DNA from: Kutzneria buriramensis
GTDB taxonomy: Bacteria > Actinomycetota > Actinomycetes > Mycobacteriales > Pseudonocardiaceae
DNA: 64,000 nt
Reading direction: 5' to 3'
NCBI RefSeq assembly: GCF_003387475.1
Contig: NZ_QUNO01000033.1
Coordinates: 1-64,000 of the forward strand
Positions within the stretch are counted from its first letter, which is position 1; every line of letters begins with the position of its first letter. Positions 30,507-40,000 of this stretch are shown here, piece after piece. The notes beneath the pieces were generated by a model. That model saw only the letters and a list, made by a program, of their open reading frames with translations, had not been told where the DNA came from and searched no databases. The translations under genes were made by a program, and so were the position numbers.

Positions 30507-31973
30507 TCATCGGGACAGCGACCAGGTCTGGTTGCCGCCGCCGTTGGTGGTCCACTGGACGACGGGAGCGCCGGCGTCAGCGGAACCGCCGGAGACGTCG
30601 GCGACCCAGCCGCTGCCGAGGTTGACGAACAGGTAGCTGGTGTCGGTCGGCGAGGCGTAGTCGCCGACGGCGTCGAGGGCCCATTGCTGGCCGGCGCTGC
30701 CGTCGCAGGTCCGCTGGTCGAGTTGGGTGCCCTGGGCGGTGGAGCCGGCAGGGTCCTCGAGGCACTTGCCGCTGCCGGCGTTGACGACGGTGTAGACGTT
30801 GCCGGCGCGCTGGGTCAGGGTCCAGCGCTGGTTGCCGGCCTGGTGGTCGGTCCACTGGATGACCTTGGCGCCGTCGGCGGCCGACGCGTCGCTGACGTCC
30901 ATGACCAGGCCGCTATGGGCATTGGTAAGTGCGCGCGTGCCGGCGGTCGGGTTCGACGAGCCCGCCGACCACGTTCCCGCGACCGGGTCGAGGCTCCAGG
31001 AGTTCTGCCACCCGACGGTCACGGTGGCGCCGGCGATGGTCATCGGCAGCCAGACCGCCGGGGACGCCCCGAGATTCCCGGTCGTCCACCGGTCCCCGGC
31101 GTAGACGTAGGTCGTGCCGGCGCCGCCTTGCACCGGGATGATGTTCGCGGTCTGGCTGTTGTACGTGTTGGTGCCGGCCGGGGCGACAGGCCGGAAGGGA
31201 GCCCAGGGCCCGCTCGGTGCGGTCGCGGTCGAGTACACGTTGTCGTTGGTGCCCCAACCGGTCAGGTGCGAGCCGAGCAGATAGTACCGGCCGTTGTCCT
31301 TCACCATGGCGGGTGCTTCGTAGTCCGGCAGGACGGCGACGGCGGCCTCGACCGAGAGGTAGTCGGCCGACAGCCGGTCGATGCGCAGTCCGTTGTTGCG
31401 GTCCTCGCTGAGCAGGTAGCCGGTGCCGTCACTGTCCTGGAACAGCCCGATGTCCCGGCTCAACTGTCCCAGGGGCCGAAAACTGCCGCGGTAGGTGTAA
31501 GGGCCGCACGGTGTGCCGCTGGTCGCCACGCCGACCTTGGCTTCGCCGTAGGACGGACTGTCGATGTGCAGGTACATCACATACGTCCGGGTGGTGGCGT
31601 TGTAGAGCACCTTCGGCCGCTCCACGACGCGGTTCGGACCGAGGTCACCGCTCGCCTGCCGGACAAGGGCGCGTCCTTGCGGCGTCCAGTTCGCGAGATC
31701 CGTGCTTGCGTAGCAGGGAATGTCCTGGAACGACGTGTCGGCGGAGGTCTCGCCGCTCTTGTCCTCGCCGAAGCCGTACCAGGTGGCGCCGACCTTCACG
31801 ATGCCCAGGCCGTGCAACTGGAGTGCGGCGCCACTGGTGTCCTGCCATGCCTTGCCCGGGGTGAACGCGACCGTCGCGGCCCGTGCCGGCGCCGCGATCA
31901 GCACGGCCCCCAGCACCGCCAGCAGCACGGCGATCGCGCCGGCGCGGACACGCACCCCGATCCACTCGGACAT
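30507..31973 (-). CDS. secreted GH43_24-like exo-beta-1,3-galactanase with CBM13
   Basis: 488 aa from the ATG at 31973 with AAGGAAC upstream. A signal peptide (about 1-32) leads to a five-bladed propeller lacking the standard catalytic Asp base. It has Glu118 (VERPK), Glu219 (DYEAPAM) as likely acid, and Gln274 in YNSQTANI where exo-beta-1,3-galactanases use Gln in place of the base. That Gln pattern is the main reason for choosing subfamily 24. Residues about 345-488 form a ricin-like trefoil (QWT, NQRW, GQQW, NQTW). These enzymes release galactose from the beta-1,3-galactan core of type II arabinogalactan. It is probably co-transcribed with GH27. Confidence 0.88.
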   Translation of the reverse strand: MSEWIGVRVRAGAIAVLLAVLGAVLIAAPARAATVAFTPGKAWQDTSGAALQLHGLGIVKVGATWYGFGEDKSGETSADTSFQDIPCYASTDLANWTPQGRALVRQASGDLGPNRVVERPKVLYNATTRTYVMYLHIDSPSYGEAKVGVATSGTPCGPYTYRGSFRPLGQLSRDIGLFQDSDGTGYLLSEDRNNGLRIDRLSADYLSVEAAVAVLPDYEAPAMVKDNGRYYLLGSHLTGWGTNDNVYSTATAPSGPWAPFRPVAPAGTNTYNSQTANIIPVQGGAGTTYVYAGDRWTTGNLGASPAVWLPMTIAGATVTVGWQNSWSLDPVAGTWSAGSSNPTAGTRALTNAHSGLVMDVSDASAADGAKVIQWTDHQAGNQRWTLTQRAGNVYTVVNAGSGKCLEDPAGSTAQGTQLDQRTCDGSAGQQWALDAVGDYASPTDTSYLFVNLGSGWVADVSGGSADAGAPVVQWTTNGGGNQTWSLSR

Positions 31974-32053
31974 GAAGTTCCTTCCGCGACAGTGTGCAGG
32001 CCCTCGACAGCGATACCCATCCGCCGCCGCGGCGTCAAGCCGTCGGGACACTG

Positions 32054-32448
32054 TCACGGAATCGCCCGAGGTGACGGGCGATTCCGGCGGATCCCCCGCG
32101 TGAAACCTTCACCGAGGCTTCGGCCGAACCTGGTGTAGCCCAGCGGAACGACGCCGGCGGCGAACAGCTCCACGCAGATCCACACCGAGGCCGGCAGGTT
32201 GAAGCAGTCCTGGCCGCCGGAGAGGCCGGTCGACAGGCCGGGCGAGTGTCCACCTTGGACTGCCAAGCAGGCGGCCGGTACGGCGCGAGGCCCAAGGTGG
32301 ACTCCAGCGACAGGTGCATCTTCCCGAGGATCAGCACCGTTGTCCGGGCCAGCGCCATCTTCGACGTCGTCGGGAGGATGTCGATCACGTTGTCGCACCG
32401 TGGGAGGACCGGGTTGACCAACTGGCCGACGATGGCGGGCACGAGCGC
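32054..32448 (-). pseudogene. frameshifted remnant of an unidentified gene
   Basis: Two minus-strand frames carry coding-like sequence with very high G/C third positions. From about 32448 down to about 32290 one frame reads ALVPAIVGQLVNPVLPR and on to LGKMHLSLESTLG. From about 32290 down to a stop at 32054 the other reads GLSTGLSGGQDCFNLPASV and on to LGYTRFGRSLGEGFTRG. A single-base change near 32290 would join them into about 130 residues. No start or ribosome site is seen. The 5' part is lost against the hairpins after GH12. The family is not recognised. Confidence 0.5.
32100..32112. promoter_or_regulatory. operator-like palindrome upstream of the exo-galactanase
   Basis: GTGAA-ACC-TTCAC, perfect 5-bp arms, 127 bp upstream of the 31973 start; resembles the GAAAGTTTC palindromes at 34073 and 55606. 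Confidence 0.35.
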
Positions 32449-32465
32449 GCAATCGGGCGAGGGTG

Positions 32466-32532
32466 AGCCGCCGCGCGGGCCGGCCCCGCGCGGCGGCACC
32501 CTGTGGTGGCCCGGCCGGTCCGGCCGGGCCAC
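32466..32532 (-). terminator. two consecutive perfect hairpins after GH12
   Basis: Nearest the gene, GGTGGCCCGGCCG (32504-32516) pairs with CGGCCGGGCCACC (32520-32532). Next, GCCGCCGCGCGGG (32466-32478) pairs with CCCGCGCGGCGGC (32484-32496). Both stems are 13 bp and perfect, with loops of 3 and 5 nt. They start 7 nt beyond the GH12 stop. Confidence 0.8.
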
Positions 32533-32539
32533 CGGAGCG

Positions 32540-33907
32540 TCAGGACGCGGTGCAGGTCAGCGTGGGCGACGCATTGGTCCCCGAGTAGCTGCCCTGGAAC
32601 CCGAAGGACGTGGTGCCGCCGGGCGCGATCGCGCCGTTGTACCCCGCGTTCGTGACGGCCTCGCCCTGGCCGCTGCGGCTCTCCACACCGTTCCAGACGC
32701 TGGCGATCTGCTGGTTGCCGCCCCACGTCCAGGCCACCTTCCAGCCGGTGGTGGCGGTGGTCCCGGTGTTCGCGACCGTCACGTTGGCGGTGAACCCGCT
32801 GTCCCACTGGTTGGTCACCGCGTAGGTCGCCGTGCAGCCGCCCCCTCCCCCGCCGCCCGAGGACGTGGTGGCGGTCACCCCCGCGGACTGGGACGAGACG
32901 TTGCCGGCCGCGTCGTAGGCGGCGACCGTGTAGGTGTGCCGCGTCGAGGCGGACAGCCCGCTGTCGGTGAACGTGGTCCCGGTGGGCGTGCCGACCTGGA
33001 CGCCGTCCCGGTACACCCGATACCCGGCCACGCCGACGTTGTCCGTGGCCGGCGCCCACGACAGGGAGACCGAGGAACTCGTCACGCCGGTGACCGCGAC
33101 GTTCGCCGGCACGGAGGGCGCGGTGGTGTCCCCGCCGCCGCCGGCCGTGGTCGAGACGGAGAAGCTGTTCGTCGCCAGGCCCTGCCCGCCCTGCCAGATC
33201 TCGAAGCCGGCCTCGACGTCGATCAGGTAGTGGGAGGGGTTGATGGAGCCGCGGGCCACCGCGTCGTTGATCATCGCCTTGAGGTCGAGGTTCGACACGG
33301 CCGTGGCGCCCGGCGTCAGCACGTACGAGATGATCTTCCACGAGGTCTGCTGCCCGGTCCACACCGCCCAGTTCATGCCGGCGGCGCCCGACGTGCCGGT
33401 CTGCGAACCGAACGGCTGCACCCCGCCGCGGCTGTTGATCCAGATCATCACCTCGGTGCCGTCGGGCTGGCCGGTGGTGGTGGGCGTGGAGTTGAACCAG
33501 ATGTCGTAGGCGACGTCATAGGCGCCGGAGGCGGGCTGCACGGTGCTCCACGACGTGGTGGCGCTGCCCAGCTTGCTCACCTGGATGGGCATTCCGCTGT
33601 TGGCGGTGCACAGGCCCCAGTGACATCCCTTGTAGATGGACGGGTAGGTGGCCGGCGCGCCGCCGCTGAGGTTGAAGTTGGCGGTGCTCACCGACCACGC
33701 GGTCCCGCCGGTGTAGGTGAGGCACTGCTGCGCGCTCGAGTTCCACTCGTTGGCCTGAATCAGATAGTCCCCGGCCGGGATCGTCCCGGTGCCGGAACAG
33801 GTGGTCGTGGCGGCGTGCGCGGCCGGGGCGGTGACTGCGAGGGCCGCCCCGACGGCGGCCGCCAGCGCCACCGCGAACGCGCGGAGCCGAGGGAATGCTC
33901 GGGACAT
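32540..33907 (-). CDS. secreted GH12 endoglucanase/xyloglucanase with Fn3 and CBM2
   Basis: 455 aa from the ATG at 33907, preceded by GAAGGAG; the frame upstream of it is spurious. The signal peptide ends near residue 32 (AHA). The GH12 jelly roll (about 33-252) has the nucleophile Glu152 in DGTEVMIWIN and acid/base Glu236 in AGFEIWQGG. A Gly linker, an Fn3 domain (about 262-348) and a CBM2 (about 357-455, with conserved Trp residues and flanking Cys) follow. GH12 enzymes cut cellulose, beta-glucan or xyloglucan; together with the GH5-CBM46 protein it could supply xyloglucan fragments to the importer. A GAAAGTTTC palindrome lies about 170 bp upstream. Confidence 0.95.
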   Translation of the reverse strand: MSRAFPRLRAFAVALAAAVGAALAVTAPAAHAATTTCSGTGTIPAGDYLIQANEWNSSAQQCLTYTGGTAWSVSTANFNLSGGAPATYPSIYKGCHWGLCTANSGMPIQVSKLGSATTSWSTVQPASGAYDVAYDIWFNSTPTTTGQPDGTEVMIWINSRGGVQPFGSQTGTSGAAGMNWAVWTGQQTSWKIISYVLTPGATAVSNLDLKAMINDAVARGSINPSHYLIDVEAGFEIWQGGQGLATNSFSVSTTAGGGGDTTAPSVPANVAVTGVTSSSVSLSWAPATDNVGVAGYRVYRDGVQVGTPTGTTFTDSGLSASTRHTYTVAAYDAAGNVSSQSAGVTATTSSGGGGGGGCTATYAVTNQWDSGFTANVTVANTGTTATTGWKVAWTWGGNQQIASVWNGVESRSGQGEAVTNAGYNGAIAPGGTTSFGFQGSYSGTNASPTLTCTAS

Positions 33908-34513
33908 CGAACTGTCACTCCTTCGGAAGTCCGCCGTGCTCCCACGGCGGAAAGGCTTGCGGCGAGCCGCAGGAGGACCACGGGCGGACCTGACCGCGGC
34001 AGACGCTAGCCACGCGCCTGCCGCGGCCCAAGGACGACCGCGACGAAGCCCAGGTCGAGCCGGCATCGTGAACTGAAAGTTTCAGGGCGGCCATTGGATT
34101 CGTCCGAACGACACGCACGAGCAGGAGTCTGTCGTCCGGTCCGTCCGCGGCCGGCTCCGGCATGCTCATCGGCCGGGTCAGGCCCGGGATGAAACATGCT
34201 CATCACCGCAGGAAGAGCCCTACACAAGCGTGATCGATCGGCCCACCCGTACGTGTCCGACCTCCGTGCCGCCCAGACCGTCTGTCTGGTGGACGGGCCG
34301 CTGACGTCGCAGGGCGGCTGCTTGCCGCCGGACGGACCGGCTGCTATCGATGGTGGCCGACCTGGCCGGAATCACGTCGAACCAGAACCCATGAGTGCTG
34401 CTGATCCCAGCACATCAGTGTTACTTCCCTGAGCGGCTGCCATGGCATGAGCAGAGCAGCCGAAACCGCCCGAGCGGGCGGCGTCAACCGACATCGGACG
34501 GCGGAGGGTGTGG
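33908..34513. other. 606-bp divergent intergenic region
   Basis: Holds the divergent promoters of GH12 (minus) and the CE1-CBM2 esterase (plus). The palindrome at 34073-34085 is the only clear element. A looser GATGA/TCATC repeat sits at 34188-34204. No convincing coding frame is seen. Confidence 0.6.
34073..34085. promoter_or_regulatory. 13-bp palindrome CTGAAAGTTTCAG
   Basis: Perfect palindrome around a central G, upstream of GH12. The core GAAAGTTTC recurs exactly at 55606-55614. GAAA-N-TTTC elements are reminiscent of the inverted repeats reported before actinomycete xylanase genes. Confidence 0.6.
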
Positions 34514-35776
34514 ATGTCTGGACACAAAGCCGTTTTCGTTCCCGTTGCGCTACTGGCAGCCCTCGTCGTCGCCCTGGGCGGTCTGGTGGTGACCGGCCTC
34601 GGCATGACCGCGGCGGCCTCGGTCGACGCCCACCTCACGGCAACCGCCGGCTGCGGCAAGGCCCCCACCCTGGCCAGCGGCACACACACCATCCAAAGCA
34701 ACGGCCAGAACCGCAACTACATCCTCCGAATCCCCACCAACTACGACAACAACCACCCCTACCGACTCATCTTCGGATTCCACTGGGTCGGCGGCACCGC
34801 CAACGACGTCGACTCCGGCGGCACCGACGGCTACAACTGGTCCTACTACGGCCTCCGCCGCCTCGCCGACACCGCCGGCAACACCACCATCTTCATCGCA
34901 CCCCAAGGCAACAACAACGGCTGGGCCAACCCCGGCGGCCAAGACATCACCTTCGTCGACGACATCACCAAACAACTCGAGGGCGGCCTCTGCGTCGACA
35001 CCACCCAACTCTTCTCCGCCGGCTTCAGCTACGGCGGCGCCATGACCTACGCCCTAGCCTGCGCCCGCCCCACCACCTTCCGCGCCGTCGCCGTCTACTC
35101 CGGCGCCAACCTCAGCGGCTGCAACGGCGGCACCCAACCCATCGCCTACATCGGCCTCCACGGCCTCCGCGACAACGTCCTACCCATCGCCAACGGACGC
35201 GCACTCCGCGACACCTTCGTCCACACCAACGCCTGCACACCACAAAACCCACCCGAACCCACCCAAGGCAGCCTCACCCACATCACCACCACCTACACCG
35301 GCTGCAAACCCGGATACCCCGTCGAGTGGGCCGCCTTCGACGGCGCCGGCCACGACCCCGGCCCCATCGACGGCTGCACCTGCGACGGCTGGCACACCTG
35401 GACCTCCAGCGAAGTCTGGAAATTCTTCACCCAGTTCGACTCCACCACCCCACCGCCCACGTCGACCACCCCGCCACCCAGCGGCGCGTGCAGCGCCGCC
35501 TATCGGACGGTCAACTCGTGGCAGGGCGGTTTCCAGGGCGAAGTCACGGTGACGGCAGGCAGCGCGGCGGTCAACGGCTGGACGGTCCACTGGACGCTCG
35601 ACAGCGGACAGACCATCAGCCAGATGTGGAACGGCACCCTGACCGCGACCGGCTCGTCGGTGTCGATCACCAACGTCTCGTACAACGGCGCACTGCCGGC
35701 GGCCGGGTCGACGACCTTCGGCTTCCTCGCCAACGGCACGCCGCCGACCGCCGCGCCGAGCTGCACCAGCCCGTAG
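34514..35776 (+). CDS. secreted CE1-type feruloyl/acetyl xylan esterase with CBM2
   Basis: 420 aa from the ATG at 34514 (GGAGGG five bases upstream; the GTG at 34508 overlaps that site). Signal peptide about 1-36. The alpha/beta hydrolase domain (about 47-308) resembles the FaeB/polyhydroxybutyrate-depolymerase-like CE1 group, with Ser172 in GFSYGG, probable Asp220 (GLRDN) and His280 (GAGHDPG), and several Cys pairs. A TTPPPTSTTPPPSG linker joins it to a CBM2 (about 326-420). The catalytic domain uses CTC, CAA and AAA codons far more than its CBM2 or its neighbours, which suggests separate origins of the two parts. It removes ferulate or acetate from xylan; GH11 follows 40 nt downstream. Confidence 0.88.
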   Translation: MSGHKAVFVPVALLAALVVALGGLVVTGLGMTAAASVDAHLTATAGCGKAPTLASGTHTIQSNGQNRNYILRIPTNYDNNHPYRLIFGFHWVGGTANDVDSGGTDGYNWSYYGLRRLADTAGNTTIFIAPQGNNNGWANPGGQDITFVDDITKQLEGGLCVDTTQLFSAGFSYGGAMTYALACARPTTFRAVAVYSGANLSGCNGGTQPIAYIGLHGLRDNVLPIANGRALRDTFVHTNACTPQNPPEPTQGSLTHITTTYTGCKPGYPVEWAAFDGAGHDPGPIDGCTCDGWHTWTSSEVWKFFTQFDSTTPPPTSTTPPPSGACSAAYRTVNSWQGGFQGEVTVTAGSAAVNGWTVHWTLDSGQTISQMWNGTLTATGSSVSITNVSYNGALPAAGSTTFGFLANGTPPTAAPSCTSP

Positions 35777-35816
35777 CGCCGTCCCCAGCCAAGCCTGACC
35801 AGGAAGGAGCACGCAC

Positions 35817-36959
35817 GTGCACCCTGTCCATGCCGACCGCCGCAACGGACTCAGACGGCACGGCAACCGTGCCAGGCTGCTGCTCAGCGCCGGCTGCACC
35901 ATCGTGTTGGCCGTGGCACTCACCCTGGTGGGGATCTTCCTGCCCGGCACCGCCAACGCCGCCGGGACGATCTGTTCGAGCCAGACCGGGAACAGCAACG
36001 GCTACTACTACTCCTTCTGGACCGCGGGCGGCGGATCGGCCTGCATGACCCTCGGCTCCGGCGGGAACTACAGCACGTCGTGGAGCAACGTCAACAACTT
36101 CGTCGCCGGCACCGGCTGGGCCAACGGCGCACGCATGACGGTGAACTACTCCGGATCCTTCAACCCCTCCGGCAATGCCTACCTCTCCCTCTACGGCTGG
36201 ACGTCCAACCCCCTGGTCGAGTACTACATCGTCGACAACTGGGGCAGCTACCGGCCAACCGGCGACTACAAGGGCACGGTCACCAGCGACGGCGGCACGT
36301 ACGACATCTACGAGACGACGCGCTACAACGCCCCCTCGGTCGAGGGCACACGGACGTTCAACCAGTACTGGGCCGTCCGCCAGTCCCGGCGCACCGGTGG
36401 AACCATCACCACCGGCAACTTCTTCGACGCCTGGGCCAGCCACGGCATGAACCTCGGCAGCTTCAACTACTACATGATCCTGGCCACCGAGGGCTACCAG
36501 AGCAGCGGCAACTCCAACATCGTCCTGGGTGGATCCGGCGGGGGTGGTGGCGGCGGTGGCGGCACCACCGGCGCGGTGCACGCGGTGGGCGCGGGCAAGT
36601 GCCTGGACGTGCCGAACGCCTCGACGACGCCGGGGACCCAGTTGCAGATCTACTCCTGCTGGGGCGGCGCCAACCAGACGTGGACCCACACGTCCTCGGG
36701 CCAACTGACCGCCACGATGAACGGCACCACCCTGTGTCTGGACGCCTACGACAACCAGACCAGCCCCGGCACCAAGGTGGAGACCTGGTCCTGCAACGGA
36801 GGGACCAACCAGCAGTGGAACGTCAACTCCGACGGCACGATCACCGGAGTCCAATCCGGACTGTGCCTGGACGTGGTCGGAGGCGCCACTGCCGACGGCG
36901 CGCTGGTCGACCTGGCGACCTGCAACGGCCAGAGCAGCCAGCGATGGTCCCTCGGGTGA
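35817..36959 (+). CDS. secreted GH11 endo-beta-1,4-xylanase with CBM13
   Basis: 380 aa from a GTG with AAGGAG 8 nt upstream. The long signal peptide ends near residue 48 (TANA). The GH11 jelly roll (about 50-238) has nucleophile Glu135 in [12 protein letters not shown] and acid/base Glu225 in [10 protein letters not shown], as in Streptomyces xylanase B/C. A run of Gly residues links to a CBM13 (about 252-380) with three QxW repeats. It cleaves the xylan backbone. It is probably transcribed with the esterase upstream and the large GH3 downstream (63-nt gap). Confidence 0.96.
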   Translation: MHPVHADRRNGLRRHGNRARLLLSAGCTIVLAVALTLVGIFLPGTANAAGTICSSQTGNSNGYYYSFWTAGGGSACMTLGSGGNYSTSWSNVNNFVAGTGWANGARMTVNYSGSFNPSGNAYLSLYGWTSNPLVEYYIVDNWGSYRPTGDYKGTVTSDGGTYDIYETTRYNAPSVEGTRTFNQYWAVRQSRRTGGTITTGNFFDAWASHGMNLGSFNYYMILATEGYQSSGNSNIVLGGSGGGGGGGGGTTGAVHAVGAGKCLDVPNASTTPGTQLQIYSCWGGANQTWTHTSSGQLTATMNGTTLCLDAYDNQTSPGTKVETWSCNGGTNQQWNVNSDGTITGVQSGLCLDVVGGATADGALVDLATCNGQSSQRWSLG

Positions 36960-37022
36960 CCACCGGCACGTCCCCCAAGTCCAATCCGGACAGCGCCACC
37001 GACCACCTGTGACGGAGCACCG

Positions 37023-40000
37023 ATGTCCTTGATCCGCCCCGGCCGGCGCCGAGCACGACTCGTCGCCGCCTCCCTGCTCGCCGCGGCCGCACTCGTCCCG
37101 TCCACGTGGGCGGCCGCGTCGGCGCAGCCGGCCGCGACCGCGCTGCCGCTCTACCGCGACACCCACCACAGCTTCGCGGAGCGGGCCGCGGACCTCGTCT
37201 CCCGCATGACGCTCGCCGAGAAGGTGCTGCAACTGCACACCAACAGCGCGCCGGCCATTCCCCGGCTCGGCGTGCAGCAGTACACGTACTGGAGCGAGGG
37301 CCAGCACGGGCTCAACACGCTCGGCGCGAACACCGATCACGGCACGGTCGGCGGCGGCGTGCACGCGACGAGCTTCCCGACCAACCTGGCCAGCACCATG
37401 TCGTGGGATCCGGATCTGATCTACCAGGAGACCACGGCGATCTCCGACGAGGCCCGCGGCATGCTGGACAAGTCGCTGTGGGGCGTGGCGCAGAACAACA
37501 TCGGTCCGGACAAGAACGGCTACGGCTCACTGACCTACTGGGCGCCGACCGTGAACCTGGACCGCGATCCCCGATGGGGCCGCACCGACGAGGGGTTCGG
37601 CGAGGACCCGTACCTGGTCGGCCGGATGGCCGGCGCGTTCGTGGACGGCTACCAGGGCCAGACCCCGTCCGGCCGGCCGCTGACGCCCTACCTCAAGGTC
37701 GCGGCCACGGCCAAGCACTACGCGCTCAACGACGTGGAGAACGACCGGCACGCGGACTCCTCGGACACCACGGACGCCAACCTCCGTGACTACTACACCG
37801 CGCAGTTCCGGGACCTGATCCAGAACGCCCACGTGTCCGGCCTGATGACCTCGTACAACGCGATCAACGGCACGCCGTCGCCGGCCGACACCTACACCGC
37901 CAACGAACTGGCCCAGCGGACCTACGGCTTCGACGGCTACACCACGTCCGACTGCGGCGCGGTCGGCGACGTCTATGCGCCGGGCAGCCACAACTGGGCG
38001 CCGCCGGGCTGGACCACCGCGACCGCCAACGGCGCGACGCAGTGGACGAACACCGTTACCGGGCAGCAGGTTTCCGGCGCCGCCGGCGGCCAGGCGTACG
38101 CGCTGCGCGCGGGCACCCAGCTCAACTGCACCGGCGCGGAGGACACCCTCGCCAACATCCAGGAGGCGATCAAGGCCGGGGTGCTGTCCGAGGGCGTGAT
38201 CGACGACGCCCTGGTGCACCTGTTCACCATGCGCATGCAGACCGGCGAGTTCGACCCGCAGAGCCAGGTGGCCTACACCAAGATCACAAAGGACCAGATC
38301 CAGAGCCCCGCACACCAGGCGCTGGCCGAGAAGGTCGCGGCGAACTCGTTGGCCCTGCTGAAGAACGATCCGGTGCCCGGCACGGGTGCGCCGCTGCTGC
38401 CGGCCGATCCGGCGAAGCTGGACAACGTGGTCGTCGTCGGCGACCTGGCCGGCACGGTCACCCTCGGCGACTACTCCGGCGAACCGGCCCTCCAGGTGAG
38501 CGCGGTGCAGGGCATCACCTCCGCGGTCAAGGCGGCCGACCCGAAGGCCACGATCACGTTCGACGCGTGCGGCACGTCCACCGCCGCGACCACGACGGCG
38601 AGCTGCTCGGCGCAGACCCTGGCCGCGATCAAGACCGCCGACCTGGTCGTGGTGTTCGTCGGCACCGACACGAACGTGGCCACCGAGGGCAAGGACCGCA
38701 CCACCATCGCCATGCCCGGCAACTACGACTCCCTGATCGACCAGGTCCACGCGGTCGGCAATCCGCGCACGGCGTTGGCGATCCAGGCCGGCGGCCCGGT
38801 CGCCATCGACGACGTCAAGGGCGACTTCCCGGCCATCGTGTTCAGCGCGTACAACGGGGAGAGCCAGGGCACCGCGCTCGCCGACGTGTTGTTCGGCAAG
38901 CAGAATCCCAGCGGGCGGCTGGACTTCACCTGGTACGCCGGCGACGCGCAACTGCCCGGGATGAAGAACTACGGACTCACCCCGTCCCAGACCGGCGGCA
39001 TCGGGCGCACCTACCAGTACTTCACCGGCACACCGACGTATCCGTTCGGCTACGGCCTGTCCTACACCAGTTTCGCCTACTCGCATGTGCGCGCCAACAC
39101 CAGGGCGGTCAGCGCGGACGGGCAAGTGACCGTGCACGTGGACGTGACCAACACCGGCCGCACGGCCGGCGCCACCGTCGCCCAGCTGTACGTGGCCACA
39201 CCGTTCACCGTGCCCGGCGTGGAGCTGCCGCGCGAACGGCTGGCCGGGTTCCAGAAGACGACCGTGTTGAAGCCCGGCCAGACCCAGCACCTGGCCATCC
39301 CGGTGCGGATCAGCGATCTGGCGTTGTGGGACGAGGCGCAGCACCGCGACGTGGTGCACGACGGTCCCTACCGGTTCGGCGTGGGCACCGACGCGGATCA
39401 CATCGTCGGCGCCAGCACGGTGAACGTCACCGGGGCCATCACCCCGAGGACGCGGTACGTCACCGTGCAGCCCGACCAGGTGGTGTTCGCGCCGGGCCAG
39501 AGCATCGACCTGACCGGCGGGAACCCGTGGATCGCCGACGACACCGCGCAAGTCGCCCAGCACGTCCGGGCCGACCACGTCGTCGAGGCGGTGAACAACG
39601 ACGAGTCCTTCGTGGACCTGGCGCACACCCAGGTCGGCTACCGCAGCAGCGATCCGCGAGTGGCCCAGGTGAGCCGGAACGGCAAGGTGACCCTCGTGGC
39701 GCCCGGCGTCGCGACCATCAGCGTCACGGTCAACGGGGTCACCGGCTCGACGCCGGTCGTGGTCAAGCAGCCGTTCACGCTCAGCGCACCGGCCCAGGTG
39801 CAACCGGGCACCACCGTCACCGCCACCACCACGCTGCCCAACCCGACGGGTGCTCAGCCGCTGCGCGACGTGACCTTGGCGCTCGACGCGCCCGCCGGCT
39901 GGACCGTCCAGGCCACCTCTCCGTCCACCTTCGCCACCGTGGCCGCCGGGCAGACGGTCAGCACCACGTGGCAGGTCGCCGTGCCGGCCTCGGCGCAGCC

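Noticed and set aside
34196-34432. Small plus-strand ORF in the GH12/CE1 divergent region
   Set aside because: No ribosome site, mixed third positions and no conserved-looking segment.
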